Program-made: the position numbers and the translations under genes | Notes under the pieces: model-generated | Database searches by the model: none | What the model was told of the DNA's origin: nothing | What the model saw: only the letters and a program-made list of their open reading frames with translations | NCBI GenBank assembly: GCA_019359515.1 | Contig: JAHHHC010000011.1 | Span: 62,001 to 126,000 of the forward strand | Source of the DNA: Desmonostoc vinosum HA7617-LM4 | GTDB taxonomy: Bacteria; Cyanobacteriota; Cyanobacteriia; Cyanobacteriales; Nostocaceae | DNA length: 64,000 nucleotides | Direction: 5' to 3' | In this document: positions 8,747 through 18,599 of the stretch, piece after piece | Numbering within the stretch: the first letter of the stretch is position 1 | Layout of the letters: each line of letters begins with the position of its first letter

Positions 8747-10177
8747 CTAAATTGCGATCGCTCGTTTATACGCTTCGTCCAGCACTTCTGAAAGTGTGGG
8801 GTGGGCGTGAACTAAATGAGCAAGGGTATGGACGGATTGACGGTTGGCAACCGCTGCTGAGGCTTCGTGAATTAAGTCTGAGGCGTGAAGTCCAAAAATG
8901 TGAACGCCTAAAACCTCACCTGTGTCTTGGCGATACACCACCTTAGCTATACCGTCAGCTTCATTTTCTGCCAACGCTTTAGAATTACCTTTGAAGTAAC
9001 TCTTACTTGTGGCAATTTCAAACCCTTCCGCTTGCCCTAAATCTTTGGCAGCTGTTTCTGTTAAGCCCACATAGCTAACTTCTGGATGGGTAAATGCGGC
9101 GGCGGGGATGCTACGGTAATCGACTGTCCGTTCTCGTCCCACTATATTTTCCACTGCCACGATGCCTTGGGCAGAAGCTGCATGAGCCAGCATCATTTTG
9201 CCATTAGCGTCGCCAATTGCCCATAAATGGGGAACTAGCTCACCTGCTGATAATACCGCCATGCGATCGTCAACTGGGATAAAGTTTCGCCGATCAAGTT
9301 CTACACCCACAGACTCTAAACCGAGATTTTGCGTCGCTGGGATGCGTCCTGTTGCTACCAAGCAAGCATCCACCTCAATCACATCTAAATCTGATTTTGT
9401 TTTGAAATCTGCCAACTCAATCACCACTGGCGAACCAGGGATAACTTTTTTGGCGTAAATCCCTACTTTAGTTTCAATATCGCGGGGAGTAATTAACACC
9501 CGTTCGGCAAGTTTGGCTATATCGCGGTCGAATCCCGGCATTAGCTGATCTAATGCTTCAATTAAAGTAATTTCACAGCCCAAAGCCGAGTAAATATCCG
9601 AAAATTCCAAGCCGATGTAACCACTGCCAATAATTGCCACCCAATCTGGTAATGTTTCTAACTTGACACCTTGATCACTGGTGAATACCGTTTTGCCATC
9701 TATCTCAATCCCTGGTGGTACAAAAGGAATCGAACCAGGGGAAAGAATGATGTCTTTGGCTGTGATGTTTCTTTCGCTACCATCAACAGTCACACTGACC
9801 TTTTGTGTCCCAGCAACTTTTCCCCAGCCCCTGATAATATCAACTCCCAGGCGTTTGAGACTGTTAGTTAAATCGCCTTGAATCTTCGCTACTAGATTAT
9901 CAGCATGGTTAGCGATCGCTTGGCGATCAAACTCCACATTTCCCACTTGAATGCCTAGCGACTTCAGGTGATGGGCATCGCGTAACTCCCGCACACGTCC
10001 AGATGCCGCTAGCAGGGCTTTAGAAGGAATACAGCCACGATTGACACAGGTTCCTCCCATGTCAGCAGCTTCGATAATCGCTGTTTTGAGACCACAGCTG
10101 ACAGCGTGTAGGGCTGCGCCATGTCCACCCACACCAGCGCCGATAATCACCAAATCATAATCAAATCCATGACTCAC
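8747..10177 (-). CDS. lpdA: Dihydrolipoyl dehydrogenase (E3)
   Basis: A 476-residue flavoprotein disulfide reductase that reoxidises dihydrolipoamide in pyruvate dehydrogenase and/or the glycine cleavage system. The FAD site is GAGVGG (13-18). The redox pair is Cys44/Cys49 in GGTCVNRGC. An NAD-binding GSGYIGLE region and a C-terminal dimer segment with the catalytic His-Glu ([12 protein letters not shown]) are present. Length and motifs are complete. It lies upstream of trpC on the same strand, but the repeat-filled 380-bp gap argues against a tight operon. Confidence 0.95.
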   Translation of the reverse strand: MSHGFDYDLVIIGAGVGGHGAALHAVSCGLKTAIIEAADMGGTCVNRGCIPSKALLAASGRVRELRDAHHLKSLGIQVGNVEFDRQAIANHADNLVAKIQGDLTNSLKRLGVDIIRGWGKVAGTQKVSVTVDGSERNITAKDIILSPGSIPFVPPGIEIDGKTVFTSDQGVKLETLPDWVAIIGSGYIGLEFSDIYSALGCEITLIEALDQLMPGFDRDIAKLAERVLITPRDIETKVGIYAKKVIPGSPVVIELADFKTKSDLDVIEVDACLVATGRIPATQNLGLESVGVELDRRNFIPVDDRMAVLSAGELVPHLWAIGDANGKMMLAHAASAQGIVAVENIVGRERTVDYRSIPAAAFTHPEVSYVGLTETAAKDLGQAEGFEIATSKSYFKGNSKALAENEADGIAKVVYRQDTGEVLGVHIFGLHASDLIHEASAAVANRQSVHTLAHLVHAHPTLSEVLDEAYKRAIAI

Positions 10178-10461
10178 ATTAGTTTCCCCGTGTGCTTCGC
10201 CTATTTATTCTCAACTTGACTAGCAACCAGTGCAACCCCTTTCAAATTTTATGTTGCTAAATCAAATTATGATGCACCTGAGCGAGCGAAGAAATTCGTA
10301 TCTTCAATATTATTGTAAACTTTTCGTTTTTACGTTACATTGCTGGCGTTTTCTCCCGATCCATCTCCTGAAAAAGCCAATCTCCACCCCCACTCCGAAT
10401 TAGTATAAGCTGAAGGATGTAGAATTCATCAAGGCTTAGGATTTCCACAGGCGATCGCCCG

Positions 10462-12237
10462 ATGTGTATTCCCAAAATTAGTGAGTTTACTATCCGTCGT
10501 TATGCCAACGCTAAATCTTTTCAGAGAGGCGAGGCATACTATGAGGCAGGTGCTGTTATTAGCGTCACCCAACGTGGTCACATGCTATATGCAGAAGTCG
10601 AAGGTAGTGAGGCTAGACCCTATCGTGTCAACTTGAGTTTTGATAGTCAGGGATTGATAGATGTTAGCTGCACCTGTGCTTACGATTTTGATGGGTGGTG
10701 TAAACATATTGTGGCGACGATGCTAGTTTGTACGCGTCATGCAGACACTATTGAGCAGCGTCCTACTCTCGAACAATTACTTGATCGCTTGGATCATATT
10801 CAAACTCAAACACTGGTGCAAGAGTTGGTAGCAGAATATCCGCAACTGATTGAGATGATTGACAATCATGTCAGTTTGATGACAAATCCAACTCCCAAAT
10901 CTCAAATCATCAAATCTGTGCCCCCCAATGCGATTGATGTGGCCCCTGTACAGCGGCAAGTGCGGCAGATTTTTCGAGATGCAGTGCGCCATTTTGAGGA
11001 GGGTTATGAAGAAGACCCGATTACTGACGAATTACTGAGTGTAGTGCAAATTGCCAGTGATTTTAGCGAACGTGGGGAAGGTAATAATGCGATCGCCATC
11101 TTAGAAGCGATTACCTCTACTTGTGTGGAAAACTGGTATGATGTCGCCGAGTACGGTGCTGAAAACGATGAAATTGCCTGGGAATTAAATGATGCTTGGT
11201 GTGAGGCAATTCTCACCACCGAACTCACTCCAGAGGAAACAGTCGATGTGCAAGTGAATTTGGAAGCATGGCAAGACGAGTGGAACGCTGATTTTAGAAT
11301 GAGTTTAGAAGCTTTGCAGCAGGGTTGGGATTATCCACCACTGGTGAGAATTCTCCAAGGAAATATGATCGAAGAGGGACTATGGCAAGGAGAATCACCA
11401 GACTATGCAGATAATTTAGTATTGAGTCGCTTAAAAATTCTCGAACGTCAAGAGCGTTATCAAGAATACCTGTATTTGGCAGAAGTGGCAGGGCAAAATC
11501 GACAGTATTTAACAATGCTGGGGCAATTGGGCAGGGTAGAAGAAGCAATGAACGCAGCCCAAACTCAAATGAACTCAATGGAAGAAGCCTTTGCCCTGGC
11601 TAGAACCCTCAGAGAACAGGGAGCATTACCACAAGCATTACATATTGCTCAGATGGGATTGAAGCTACCAGGCAACTGTCAATATGACTTGGGAAGTTGG
11701 ACGAGTGATTTAGCCGAAGCATTGGGAGATGAGACTGCAACTTTGGCAGCAGTTAAAGCCGCTTTTCAAGCTCACCCTTCCTTCGCAGACTACCAGAGAA
11801 TAGAACAGTTAGCTGGCGAAAACTGGGAAGGTATTAAAACAGACTTGCTAAAAAGTACACGCAACTGTGGAATTTGGGGAACAGAATCAGCAAAGGTTGA
11901 TATTTTTTTATATGAAGGGCTAATTGATGATGCAATTGCGATCGTTGCTGAACTCAGTTCCTATTATTCTGAGTTAATTCACCGAGTCATGGATGCCGCA
12001 ATCTCTCATAATCCCAGCTGGGTAATTGCTAATGCCCATCGCCGTGCTGCAAAAATTATGGATGCGAGTAAAGCAGAATACTACAGTGAAGCAGTTGAGT
12101 GGTTAAAAAAAGCACGCGCCGCTTACTTGGAATCGGGGAAACGGGCAGACTGGTTAAACTATCGAGAAAAACTAATCCAAACTCATGCGCGTAAACGTAA
12201 ATTGATGGAAATGTTCAAACAAAAAGGTATGGAGTAA
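10462..12237 (+). CDS. SWIM zinc-finger protein with helical repeats
   Basis: A 591-residue protein. The N-terminal SWIM zinc finger reads Cys70-x-Cys72...Cys80-x-His82. The rest is an alpha-helical, TPR/HEAT-like region with short repeated motifs such as RLKILERQERYQEYLYLAE and ending in a Lys-rich helix. No helicase motifs are present, unlike SWIM-SNF2 fusions. SWIM fingers bind DNA or protein; the exact role is unknown. It is divergent from lpdA and is followed by a long repeat block. Confidence 0.85.
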   Translation: MCIPKISEFTIRRYANAKSFQRGEAYYEAGAVISVTQRGHMLYAEVEGSEARPYRVNLSFDSQGLIDVSCTCAYDFDGWCKHIVATMLVCTRHADTIEQRPTLEQLLDRLDHIQTQTLVQELVAEYPQLIEMIDNHVSLMTNPTPKSQIIKSVPPNAIDVAPVQRQVRQIFRDAVRHFEEGYEEDPITDELLSVVQIASDFSERGEGNNAIAILEAITSTCVENWYDVAEYGAENDEIAWELNDAWCEAILTTELTPEETVDVQVNLEAWQDEWNADFRMSLEALQQGWDYPPLVRILQGNMIEEGLWQGESPDYADNLVLSRLKILERQERYQEYLYLAEVAGQNRQYLTMLGQLGRVEEAMNAAQTQMNSMEEAFALARTLREQGALPQALHIAQMGLKLPGNCQYDLGSWTSDLAEALGDETATLAAVKAAFQAHPSFADYQRIEQLAGENWEGIKTDLLKSTRNCGIWGTESAKVDIFLYEGLIDDAIAIVAELSSYYSELIHRVMDAAISHNPSWVIANAHRRAAKIMDASKAEYYSEAVEWLKKARAAYLESGKRADWLNYREKLIQTHARKRKLMEMFKQKGME

Positions 12238-12432
12238 ATCGTAAATCGTAAATCGTAATTCGTAATTCGTAATTCGTAATGACGCGACGCTCCTGCGTCG
12301 CTACCGCTGACGCTCGAGGACTCGCTACCGCTTCGCTAACGCTAACGCTATCGAGGACTCGCTACCGCTTCGCTAACGCTAACGTAATTCGTAATACTTC
12401 GACTTCGCTCAGTACAAGTTCGTAATTCGTAA
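12238..12432. repeat. Composite repeat: heptamers around GC-rich block
   Basis: TAAATCG/ATTCGTA heptamers (12238-12280), then a GC-rich block made of GACGCTC, GGACTCGCTACCGC and TTCGCTAACGCTAACG units, then heptamers again. A CGACTTCGCTCAGTACAAG piece at about 12400 is a further dispersed repeat. Confidence 0.8.
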
Positions 12433-12438
12433 TTAATA

Positions 12439-12537
12439 AGCTAAAAAACATCTAAATTACATAATCAAATTAAATAAAACTCTTGTGGAGTGGGCATCTT
12501 GCCCGCTCTAATTATGCAAGTTATATGTGGAACAGCT
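12439..12537. mobile_element. 99-bp MITE with AGCT ends (copy 1)
   Basis: Starts and ends with AGCT, flanked by TA on both sides (12437-12438 and 12538-12539). The terminal inverted repeats are imperfect over about 30 bp. A second 99-bp copy lies at 16289-16387, differing at only a few positions. TA target duplication is typical of IS630/Tc1-type mobilisation (family inference). Confidence 0.85.
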
Positions 12538-12539
12538 TA

Positions 12540-12713
12540 GGACTTACGCACTGTACAAAATAACTATCTTGTGTATCAATGTAAATACGTTGTTTCAGGC
12601 TTTTGTCAATCACCCTTGATTGGGTGCGATCGCTAAAATTTCATTGAAAAATCTAGCTATAAGCCTTGAAAACTATACCTGTTATTTTGACTTTTCTGTC
12701 AATGCGTAAGTCC
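12540..12713. mobile_element. 174-bp MITE with GGACTTACGCA ends
   Basis: Ends are GGACTTACGCA and TGCGTAAGTCC, a perfect 11-bp inverted repeat, flanked by TA at 12538-12539 and 12714-12715. It shares its left TA with the right TA of the preceding 99-bp element, so the two elements abut. No ORF is seen inside. Confidence 0.85.
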
Positions 12714-12850
12714 TATATACGTTTCAAAAACAGAAACCAAAAGCGCGATCGCTCCTCGCCTCTATAAAATTAGAATAAATTTTCAGTAATATCTCGCAGA
12801 ACAACAGAATAATTATTTCATGAGAGCAATGTCTCTCAACAAGCCAGTGC

Positions 12851-15800
12851 GTGTTTACGCGCTTGCTCAAATTCTCATTTTCCGTATACCCCCACACCCT
12901 TACACCCCTAGCCAAAGTGCAAAATAAACAGTGGATTTTTAGGTGCTTTTTACCAAACTTTAGCCGTTACAGTTTAACTTTGTTGCTGAGTGTAGTTTTG
13001 CTATCTGATAGTGTAAGTGCAACACTAAGGAATAGATCATTGCAGATTGCACAACAGTCAACAACCCAGCAAGATGCAACTCGCGCGGCAGCAGAACGAC
13101 TCTTACAAGAAGGGTTGGAACTTTACAAACAAGGAACAGCAGAATCACTGCGAAAAGCAATTGAGAAATGGCAAGAAGCACTCAAGCTTTGGCGACAAGT
13201 GGACGATAAAGCAGGGGAAGCATTCACACTTGTTTGTATGGGCAAAGTCTACGACTCATTAGGAGAAAAGCAACAAGCTCTTTCATACTACAACCAAGCT
13301 TTACCAATATACCGTGCAGTCGGGGACAAGGGAGGGGAAGCCACCACCCTCAACAATATTGGCGCTGTCTACTCTTCATTAGGAGAAAAGCAACAAGCTC
13401 TTTCATACTTCAACCAAGCTTTACCAATATTCCGTGCAGTCGGGTACAAGGCAGGGGAAGCCAACACCCTCAACAATATTGGCAGTGTCTACGATTCATT
13501 AGGAGAAAAGCAACAAGCTCTTTCATACTTCAACCAAGCTTTACCCATACTCCGTGCAGTCGGGGACAAGGGAGGGGAAGCCACCACCCTCAACAATATT
13601 GGCGCTGTCTACTCTTCATTAGGAGAAAAGCAACAAGCTCTTTCATACTTCAACCAAGCTTTACCAATATTCCGTGCAGTCGGGTACAAGGCAGGGGAAG
13701 CCAACACCCTCAACAATATTGGCAGTGTCTACGATTCATTAGGAGAAAAGCAACAAGCTCTTTCATACTTCAACCAAGCTTTACCCATACTCCGTGCAGT
13801 CGGGGACAAGGCAGGGGAAGCCAACACCCTCAACAATCTTGGCGGTGTCTACTCTTCATTAGGAGAAAAGCAACAAGCTCTTTCATACTTCAACCAAGCT
13901 TTACCAATATTCCGTGCAGTCGGGTACAAGGCAGGGGAAGCCAACACCCTCAACAATATTGGCTTTGTCTACGATTCATTAGGAGAAAAGCAACAAGCTC
14001 TTTCATACTACAACCAAGCTTTACCAATATACCGTACAGTCGGGGACAAAGCAGGGGAAGCCAACACCCTCAACAATATTGGCGCTGTCTACGACTCATT
14101 AGGAGAAAAGCAACAAGCTCTTTCATACTTCAACCAAGCTTTACCCATACTCCGTGCAGTCGGGGACAAGGCAGGGGAAGCCAGAACCCTCAACAATATT
14201 GGCAGTGTCTACGACTCATTAGGAGAAAAGCAACAAGCCCTTTCATACTACAACCAAGCTTTACCCATACTCCGTGCAGTCGGGGACAAGGCAGGGGAAG
14301 CCAACATCCTCAACAATCTTGGCGCTGTCTACGACTTATTAGGAGAAAAGCAACAAGCTCTTTCATACTACAACCAAGCTTTACCCATACGTCGTGCAGT
14401 CGGGGACAAAGCAGGGGAAGCCAACACCCTTTACAGTATTGCTTTTACAGAACGCAACCAAGGCAACCTCAAACAAGCCCTGACTCAAGTTGAAGCTGCA
14501 ATTAAAATTATCGAAGATTTACGTACCAAAGTTGATAGCCAAGAACTACGTGCCTCTTACTTTGCATCACAGCAAGGCGTTTACAAATTCTACATCGACT
14601 TGCTGATGCAGTTGCACAAAAAAGACCCAGCCAAAGGATACGATGCAATTGCACTGCAAGCAAGCGATCGCTCTCGTGCCCGTGGTTTAATTGAACTGTT
14701 AACACAAGCTAACATCGATATTCAAAAAGATATCGACCCCAAACTCTTAGCACAAGAACAACGTTTACAGTTACTAGTTGATGCCCAAGAAAAACAACTC
14801 TCACAACTAGCAAGCCAAAAAGAATCACCTGCCCAACTTCTAGCAGATACCAAAAAACAACTTGAAGACTTGCTCAAACAACAACAACAACTCAAAGAAA
14901 AAATCCGTGCCACTAATCCAGAGTATGCAAACCTCAAATATCCCCAACCTCTAACCTTAAACCAAATTCAGCAACAACTAGATAAAGACACCCTACTATT
15001 ACAATATTCCTTGGGTGAAGAACACAGTTATCTTTGGGTAGTCACACCCAATTCTCTCCACACTTACGAACTCCCAAAACGCGAACAAATAGAAAAACTA
15101 GCCAAGAATTTATATAACAACTATCTCAGAAATCCGGGGATGCAGGGAGTTTCCCCAGAAGAAACAGCCAAAGCTGCTGATGAGTTGAGTAAACTGATTA
15201 TTGCACCTGTTGCTGACAAGTTAGGACAAAAACGTTTAGTAATTGTCGGTGATGATGCTTTGCAATACATTCCTTTTGCTGCATTAACATCAGGAAAATC
15301 AACAGCAAACTATCAACCCCTAGTAGTCAACCACGAAATCATTAGCCTACCTTCCGCCTCAACCATTGCTATTATCCGCCAACAACTCAAAGGACGCGCC
15401 CAAGCACCAAAAACCCTAGCGATTCTTGCTGACCCTGTATTTACTGCATCAGATGAACGAGTTACAGGCAAATCTACAAATACTAACAATAATCTTGACT
15501 TAGAATTACAACAGTCTGCACTCAATCGCTCAACAAGAAACATCAACCGTGGTGAAATTAGTAGACTTCCAAATACTCGCACTGAGGCACAGGAAATACT
15601 TAAATTAGTGCCCTCAAATCATCTGCAAGCTTTTGACTTCGATGCTAACTACAATTGGATAACTAACAAACAACTCAGCCAATATCGCTTAGTACATTTT
15701 GCAACTCACGGTTTTCTCGATAGCACTAACCCAGAGTTATCAGGTATTGTGTTATCTCTAGTAGACAAGCAAGGCAAACCACAAAGAGGTTATCTGCGAC

Positions 15801-16132
15801 TCAACGAAATCTTTAACCTCAACTTTCCCGCTGATTTGGTGGTGTTAAGTGCTTGTGAAACGGGATTGGGTAAGGAAGTGAAGGGAGAGGGATTAGTAGG
15901 GTTGACAAGAGGACTCATGTATGCAGGTGCGGCACGAGTTGTGGTGTCTTTGTGGAATGTGAACGATGAGGCAACATCGTTGTTGATGAGAGAATTTTAT
16001 AGCAAGATGTTGCAGCGTGGGTTATCTCCGGCAGCGGCTTTGAGGGCAGCACAACTTAAACTCTGGCAACAACAAGAGTGGCGCAATCCTTATTCTTGGG
16101 CAGGTTTTACCCTACTTGGTGAATGGAAGTGA
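12851..16132 (+). CDS. Secreted TPR-CHAT caspase-like protein
   Basis: A 1093-residue protein from GTG 12851; a GTG at 12917, just before a clear signal peptide (LTLLLSVVLLSDSVSA), is an alternative start. About ten TPR units of 40 residues (LGEKQQALSYFNQALP type) run from about residue 118 to 520. A coiled-coil Gln/Lys-rich region follows at about 640-690. A C-terminal CHAT peptidase domain carries the catalytic pair His953 (FATHGF) and Cys1002 (SACETG). Both residues are intact. The TPR units are encoded by nearly identical 120-bp repeats. CHAT domains are caspase-like; no CRISPR or gasdermin neighbour is present, so its substrate is unknown. Confidence 0.9.
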   Translation: MFTRLLKFSFSVYPHTLTPLAKVQNKQWIFRCFLPNFSRYSLTLLLSVVLLSDSVSATLRNRSLQIAQQSTTQQDATRAAAERLLQEGLELYKQGTAESLRKAIEKWQEALKLWRQVDDKAGEAFTLVCMGKVYDSLGEKQQALSYYNQALPIYRAVGDKGGEATTLNNIGAVYSSLGEKQQALSYFNQALPIFRAVGYKAGEANTLNNIGSVYDSLGEKQQALSYFNQALPILRAVGDKGGEATTLNNIGAVYSSLGEKQQALSYFNQALPIFRAVGYKAGEANTLNNIGSVYDSLGEKQQALSYFNQALPILRAVGDKAGEANTLNNLGGVYSSLGEKQQALSYFNQALPIFRAVGYKAGEANTLNNIGFVYDSLGEKQQALSYYNQALPIYRTVGDKAGEANTLNNIGAVYDSLGEKQQALSYFNQALPILRAVGDKAGEARTLNNIGSVYDSLGEKQQALSYYNQALPILRAVGDKAGEANILNNLGAVYDLLGEKQQALSYYNQALPIRRAVGDKAGEANTLYSIAFTERNQGNLKQALTQVEAAIKIIEDLRTKVDSQELRASYFASQQGVYKFYIDLLMQLHKKDPAKGYDAIALQASDRSRARGLIELLTQANIDIQKDIDPKLLAQEQRLQLLVDAQEKQLSQLASQKESPAQLLADTKKQLEDLLKQQQQLKEKIRATNPEYANLKYPQPLTLNQIQQQLDKDTLLLQYSLGEEHSYLWVVTPNSLHTYELPKREQIEKLAKNLYNNYLRNPGMQGVSPEETAKAADELSKLIIAPVADKLGQKRLVIVGDDALQYIPFAALTSGKSTANYQPLVVNHEIISLPSASTIAIIRQQLKGRAQAPKTLAILADPVFTASDERVTGKSTNTNNNLDLELQQSALNRSTRNINRGEISRLPNTRTEAQEILKLVPSNHLQAFDFDANYNWITNKQLSQYRLVHFATHGFLDSTNPELSGIVLSLVDKQGKPQRGYLRLNEIFNLNFPADLVVLSACETGLGKEVKGEGLVGLTRGLMYAGAARVVVSLWNVNDEATSLLMREFYSKMLQRGLSPAAALRAAQLKLWQQQEWRNPYSWAGFTLLGEWK
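13202..14400 (+). repeat. Ten tandem 120-bp TPR-coding repeats with 240-bp higher-order units
   Basis: Each 120-bp unit encodes one 40-residue TPR. Units 2-3 and 4-5 form two nearly identical 240-bp dimers (GDKGG...IFRAV then GYKAG...ILRAV). Units are near-identical at the nucleotide level, including synonymous sites, indicating recent expansion or gene conversion. Confidence 0.9.
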
Positions 16133-16208
16133 TAGACATGTGTGTTGTTTCATAGTCACAAGAGGCAGGAAAGCAGGAACTCTTAGTAGGGGAGAGGGCT
16201 TGTTCATT

Positions 16209-16476
16209 AGACCTCTTGCAAAAGTCGGATACTCGCCAGAAAATAAATTTTCTGGCTGATAACTCAAGTCGGTTTCAACCGACTAATAAGCTAAAAAACA
16301 TCTAAATTACATAATCAAATTAAATAAAACTCTTGTGGGGTGGGCATCTTGCCCGCCCTAATTATGCAAGTTATATATGGAACAGCTTAACAGTATTTTT
16401 AGTCCGTTTCAACGGACTTTTGCTATTAGGCAGAGACTTGAGTCTCTGACGGTTCAAGTATTTTTGCAAGAAGTCT
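16209..16476. mobile_element. 167-bp MITE (AGACCTCTTGC ends), copy 1, interrupted
   Basis: Ends AGACCTCTTGCAAAAGT and TTTTTGCAAGAAGTCT form an inverted repeat, with T before and A after. Removing the 99-bp element and one TA leaves 167 bp, the same length as the copies at 43079-43245 and 62841-63007. Inside are four hairpins: CCAGAAAATAAATTTTCTGG, AGTCGGTTTCAACCGACT, AGTCCGTTTCAACGGACT and AGAGACTTGAGTCTCT. Confidence 0.9.
16289..16387. mobile_element. 99-bp MITE with AGCT ends (copy 2), nested
   Basis: Inserted into the 167-bp MITE after ...GACTAATA, with TA duplicated on both sides (16287-16288 and 16388-16389). The uninterrupted target GACTAATAACAGTA is present at the matching place in the 43079 copy. 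It is the same length as copy 1 at 12439. Confidence 0.92.
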
Positions 16477-16477
16477 A

Positions 16478-16580
16478 TTAGTGTCAACTTAAGCTAGAAA
16501 TAGCTTCGGTGTTGGCTTCCTCACCCGCCAAGAAATTTATTTCTTGCTGGACATAACTTTTACGTTAAGTTGACACCAAT
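16478..16580. mobile_element. 103-bp MITE with ATTRGTGTCAACTTAA ends
   Basis: Ends ATTAGTGTCAACTTAA and TTAAGTTGACACCAAT form a near-perfect 16-bp inverted repeat. It directly abuts the end of the 167-bp MITE. A central AAGAAATTTATTTCTT hairpin resembles a module in the 167-bp family. Confidence 0.8.
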
Positions 16581-16658
16581 GGGGCTTGTTCCCCCTGCCC
16601 CTCTGCTAGTTTTAGCTAATCGTGATTCAAATTACATCTTTGCATCACTGCGTTTTTC

Positions 16659-18599
16659 TCATGACTGCTGAAGCTTTCTAATGTACTGCAATACTTTTTG
16701 AGAAAATTCAACTTCGCCTTGTTTTTGATAGAGGTCAGCAGCTTTCTGTAAATCTCCAATCGCCCCCTGTTTATCTCCTAAAGCCGAGCGGTCAAGTCCT
16801 CGATTGTAGTAAGCATTAGCATAGTTGGCATCAATTTTCAAGGCTTGGTTAAAGTCTGCTATTGCTCCTTTTTTATCTCCTAAATTAGAGCGAGCCAGAC
16901 CCCGATTGTTATAAGCATTAATGTACTTAGGATCAAGCTTGAGAGCTTGATTGTAATCATTAATTGCCTCTCTATACTCTTTCAAAGCAGAGCGAGCATT
17001 TGCCCGATTGTAATAGGCATTGATATATTTGGGATCAATCCTGATAGCTTGGTTATAGTCTGCTATTGCTTCTTGTTTATTTCCTAAATCCGAGTAGATA
17101 TTTCCTCGGTTATAGTAGGCGTTGACATATTTGGGGTCAATCTTGATAGCTTGGGTGTAATCTGCTATTGCTCCTTGTTTGTCTCCTGATGCAGAGCGGT
17201 CAATTGCTCGGTTATAGTAGGCGTTGACATATTTGGGATCAATATTTACTGCTTGAGTGTAATCGGCAATAGATGCTTGCAAGTTCCCTAACTGAGAATA
17301 GATAATTCCCCGGTTGTAATAGGCGTTGACATACTTGGGATCAACATTGACTGCTAGGGTATAATCGTTGATTGCTTCTTGCTTTTTGCCTAAAGCAGAG
17401 TGAGCATTTCCTCGGTTGTAGTAGGCGTTGACATACTTGGGATCAATTTTGACAGCTTCGTTATAGTCTGCGATCGCCCCCAGCTTATCACCTAAGTTAG
17501 AGCGGGTATTGCCGCGATTATAGTAGGCGTTGACATATTTGGGGTCAATCTTAATAGCTTGAGTGTAATCTGCGATCGCCCCTTGCTTATCTCCCATCTC
17601 CGAACGAGCAATCCCTCGGTTGTAGTAGGCATTAGCATAATTGGGGTTAATCCTGATTGCTTGGTTATAGTCATCGATTTCCCCTTTAGCATCACCTATC
17701 CGAGAGCGAGCAATTCCTCGGTCATTGTAGGCATTCACATAGTTGGGATTGAGCTTAATCGCTTGAGTATAGTCGGCGATTGCCCCTTTGAAATCTCCTT
17801 TTTTATACTTATCTCCACCTTGAATGTAGAAGTCGTCAGCTCTTGGTGTTGTGTTTGTAGGGTTGACGGGAAAATTGACCTGCGGCGGATTTACCCTAGT
17901 TCCCACTGACAGTTTCAAAAAGGTGTTGATAGGAACACCCAAATTAAAGCCTGTCTTAATTACAACATTAGGATTGCGTTCAGAAACTTGAAAATTCTCA
18001 GTCGTATCGCCTCTGCCGTGAATCCCCACTAGTTCGCCTTTTTCATTCAGCACCGGGCCGCCGCTCATCCCTGGTAAAGTATTATTGCTGTAGACCAAAG
18101 CGTACCCATCATTTAGAGGTTTTGAGGCATTAGCAGTAATCTGCCCGGCAATGAAATTGTAAATCGAATCAGAAATTACCGCGTTTGCCTGCGGAAACCC
18201 CGCAACATAAGCTGTTGTACCTTCTATAGCTTCATCTGAGTTGCCTACCTTGGCAACCGGGTAATTTTGGTTACTGGTAAACTGTACAGTGGCTAAGTCT
18301 ACTCCTGACATTTTCGTCACAGTGCTATAGTTGAGCGCATAACGCTGACCATCTGGAGTCACAATGTCATATTTTGCTTGAGTTTCGATCACATGCTTAG
18401 CGGTGAGTACAGTGTAAACATTGCCTTCTTTTTTAATGATTACCCCAGTCCCGGAACTGCTTTTATTATCAATCAGCACTGTGATGGACTTAGCAATTTT
18501 CCCTACCTCTGTAGAGGATAGCGCCATAGCAGTTTGTGGTTGCACAAGAGCGATTGTTACTCCCAAGATTGCAGGTGTAAGTGCATGATTAAGTTTCAT
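16659..18599 (-). CDS. Secreted trypsin-like serine protease with TPR tail
   Basis: About 646 residues from ATG 18599 (MKLNHALT...), giving a signal peptide ending near TAMA; an ATG seven codons upstream (18620) is possible. The trypsin-like domain follows, with the triad His in TAKHVI, Asp in GVDLATV and Ser in LPGMSGGPV (residues 76, 108 and 186 if counted from 18620). About eleven 34-residue TPRs (AYYNRGNxRSxLGDKQGAIADYxQAIKIDPKYVN) fill the C-terminal half. The triad is complete. It is convergent with the TPR-CHAT gene across a MITE cluster. Periplasmic or exported location is inferred from the signal peptide. Confidence 0.9.
   Translation of the reverse strand: MKLNHALTPAILGVTIALVQPQTAMALSSTEVGKIAKSITVLIDNKSSSGTGVIIKKEGNVYTVLTAKHVIETQAKYDIVTPDGQRYALNYSTVTKMSGVDLATVQFTSNQNYPVAKVGNSDEAIEGTTAYVAGFPQANAVISDSIYNFIAGQITANASKPLNDGYALVYSNNTLPGMSGGPVLNEKGELVGIHGRGDTTENFQVSERNPNVVIKTGFNLGVPINTFLKLSVGTRVNPPQVNFPVNPTNTTPRADDFYIQGGDKYKKGDFKGAIADYTQAIKLNPNYVNAYNDRGIARSRIGDAKGEIDDYNQAIRINPNYANAYYNRGIARSEMGDKQGAIADYTQAIKIDPKYVNAYYNRGNTRSNLGDKLGAIADYNEAVKIDPKYVNAYYNRGNAHSALGKKQEAINDYTLAVNVDPKYVNAYYNRGIIYSQLGNLQASIADYTQAVNIDPKYVNAYYNRAIDRSASGDKQGAIADYTQAIKIDPKYVNAYYNRGNIYSDLGNKQEAIADYNQAIRIDPKYINAYYNRANARSALKEYREAINDYNQALKLDPKYINAYNNRGLARSNLGDKKGAIADFNQALKIDANYANAYYNRGLDRSALGDKQGAIGDLQKAADLYQKQGEVEFSQKVLQYIRKLQQS

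Noticed and set aside
12724-12915. A 63-residue minus-strand ORF
   Set aside because: It overlaps the start of the TPR-CHAT gene and reads through a C-rich repeat; no support.
13202-14400. CRISPR-like regular repeats
   Set aside because: Unit and spacer are both conserved, and the whole 120-bp unit codes for TPRs. No cas genes are present.
13234-14493. A 419-residue open frame overlapping the TPR-CHAT gene
   Set aside because: It exists only because the 120-bp repeat is open in a second frame. The peptide is a monotonous RRKATSSFILQPSF repeat with no ribosome site, and the TPR frame is the real one.
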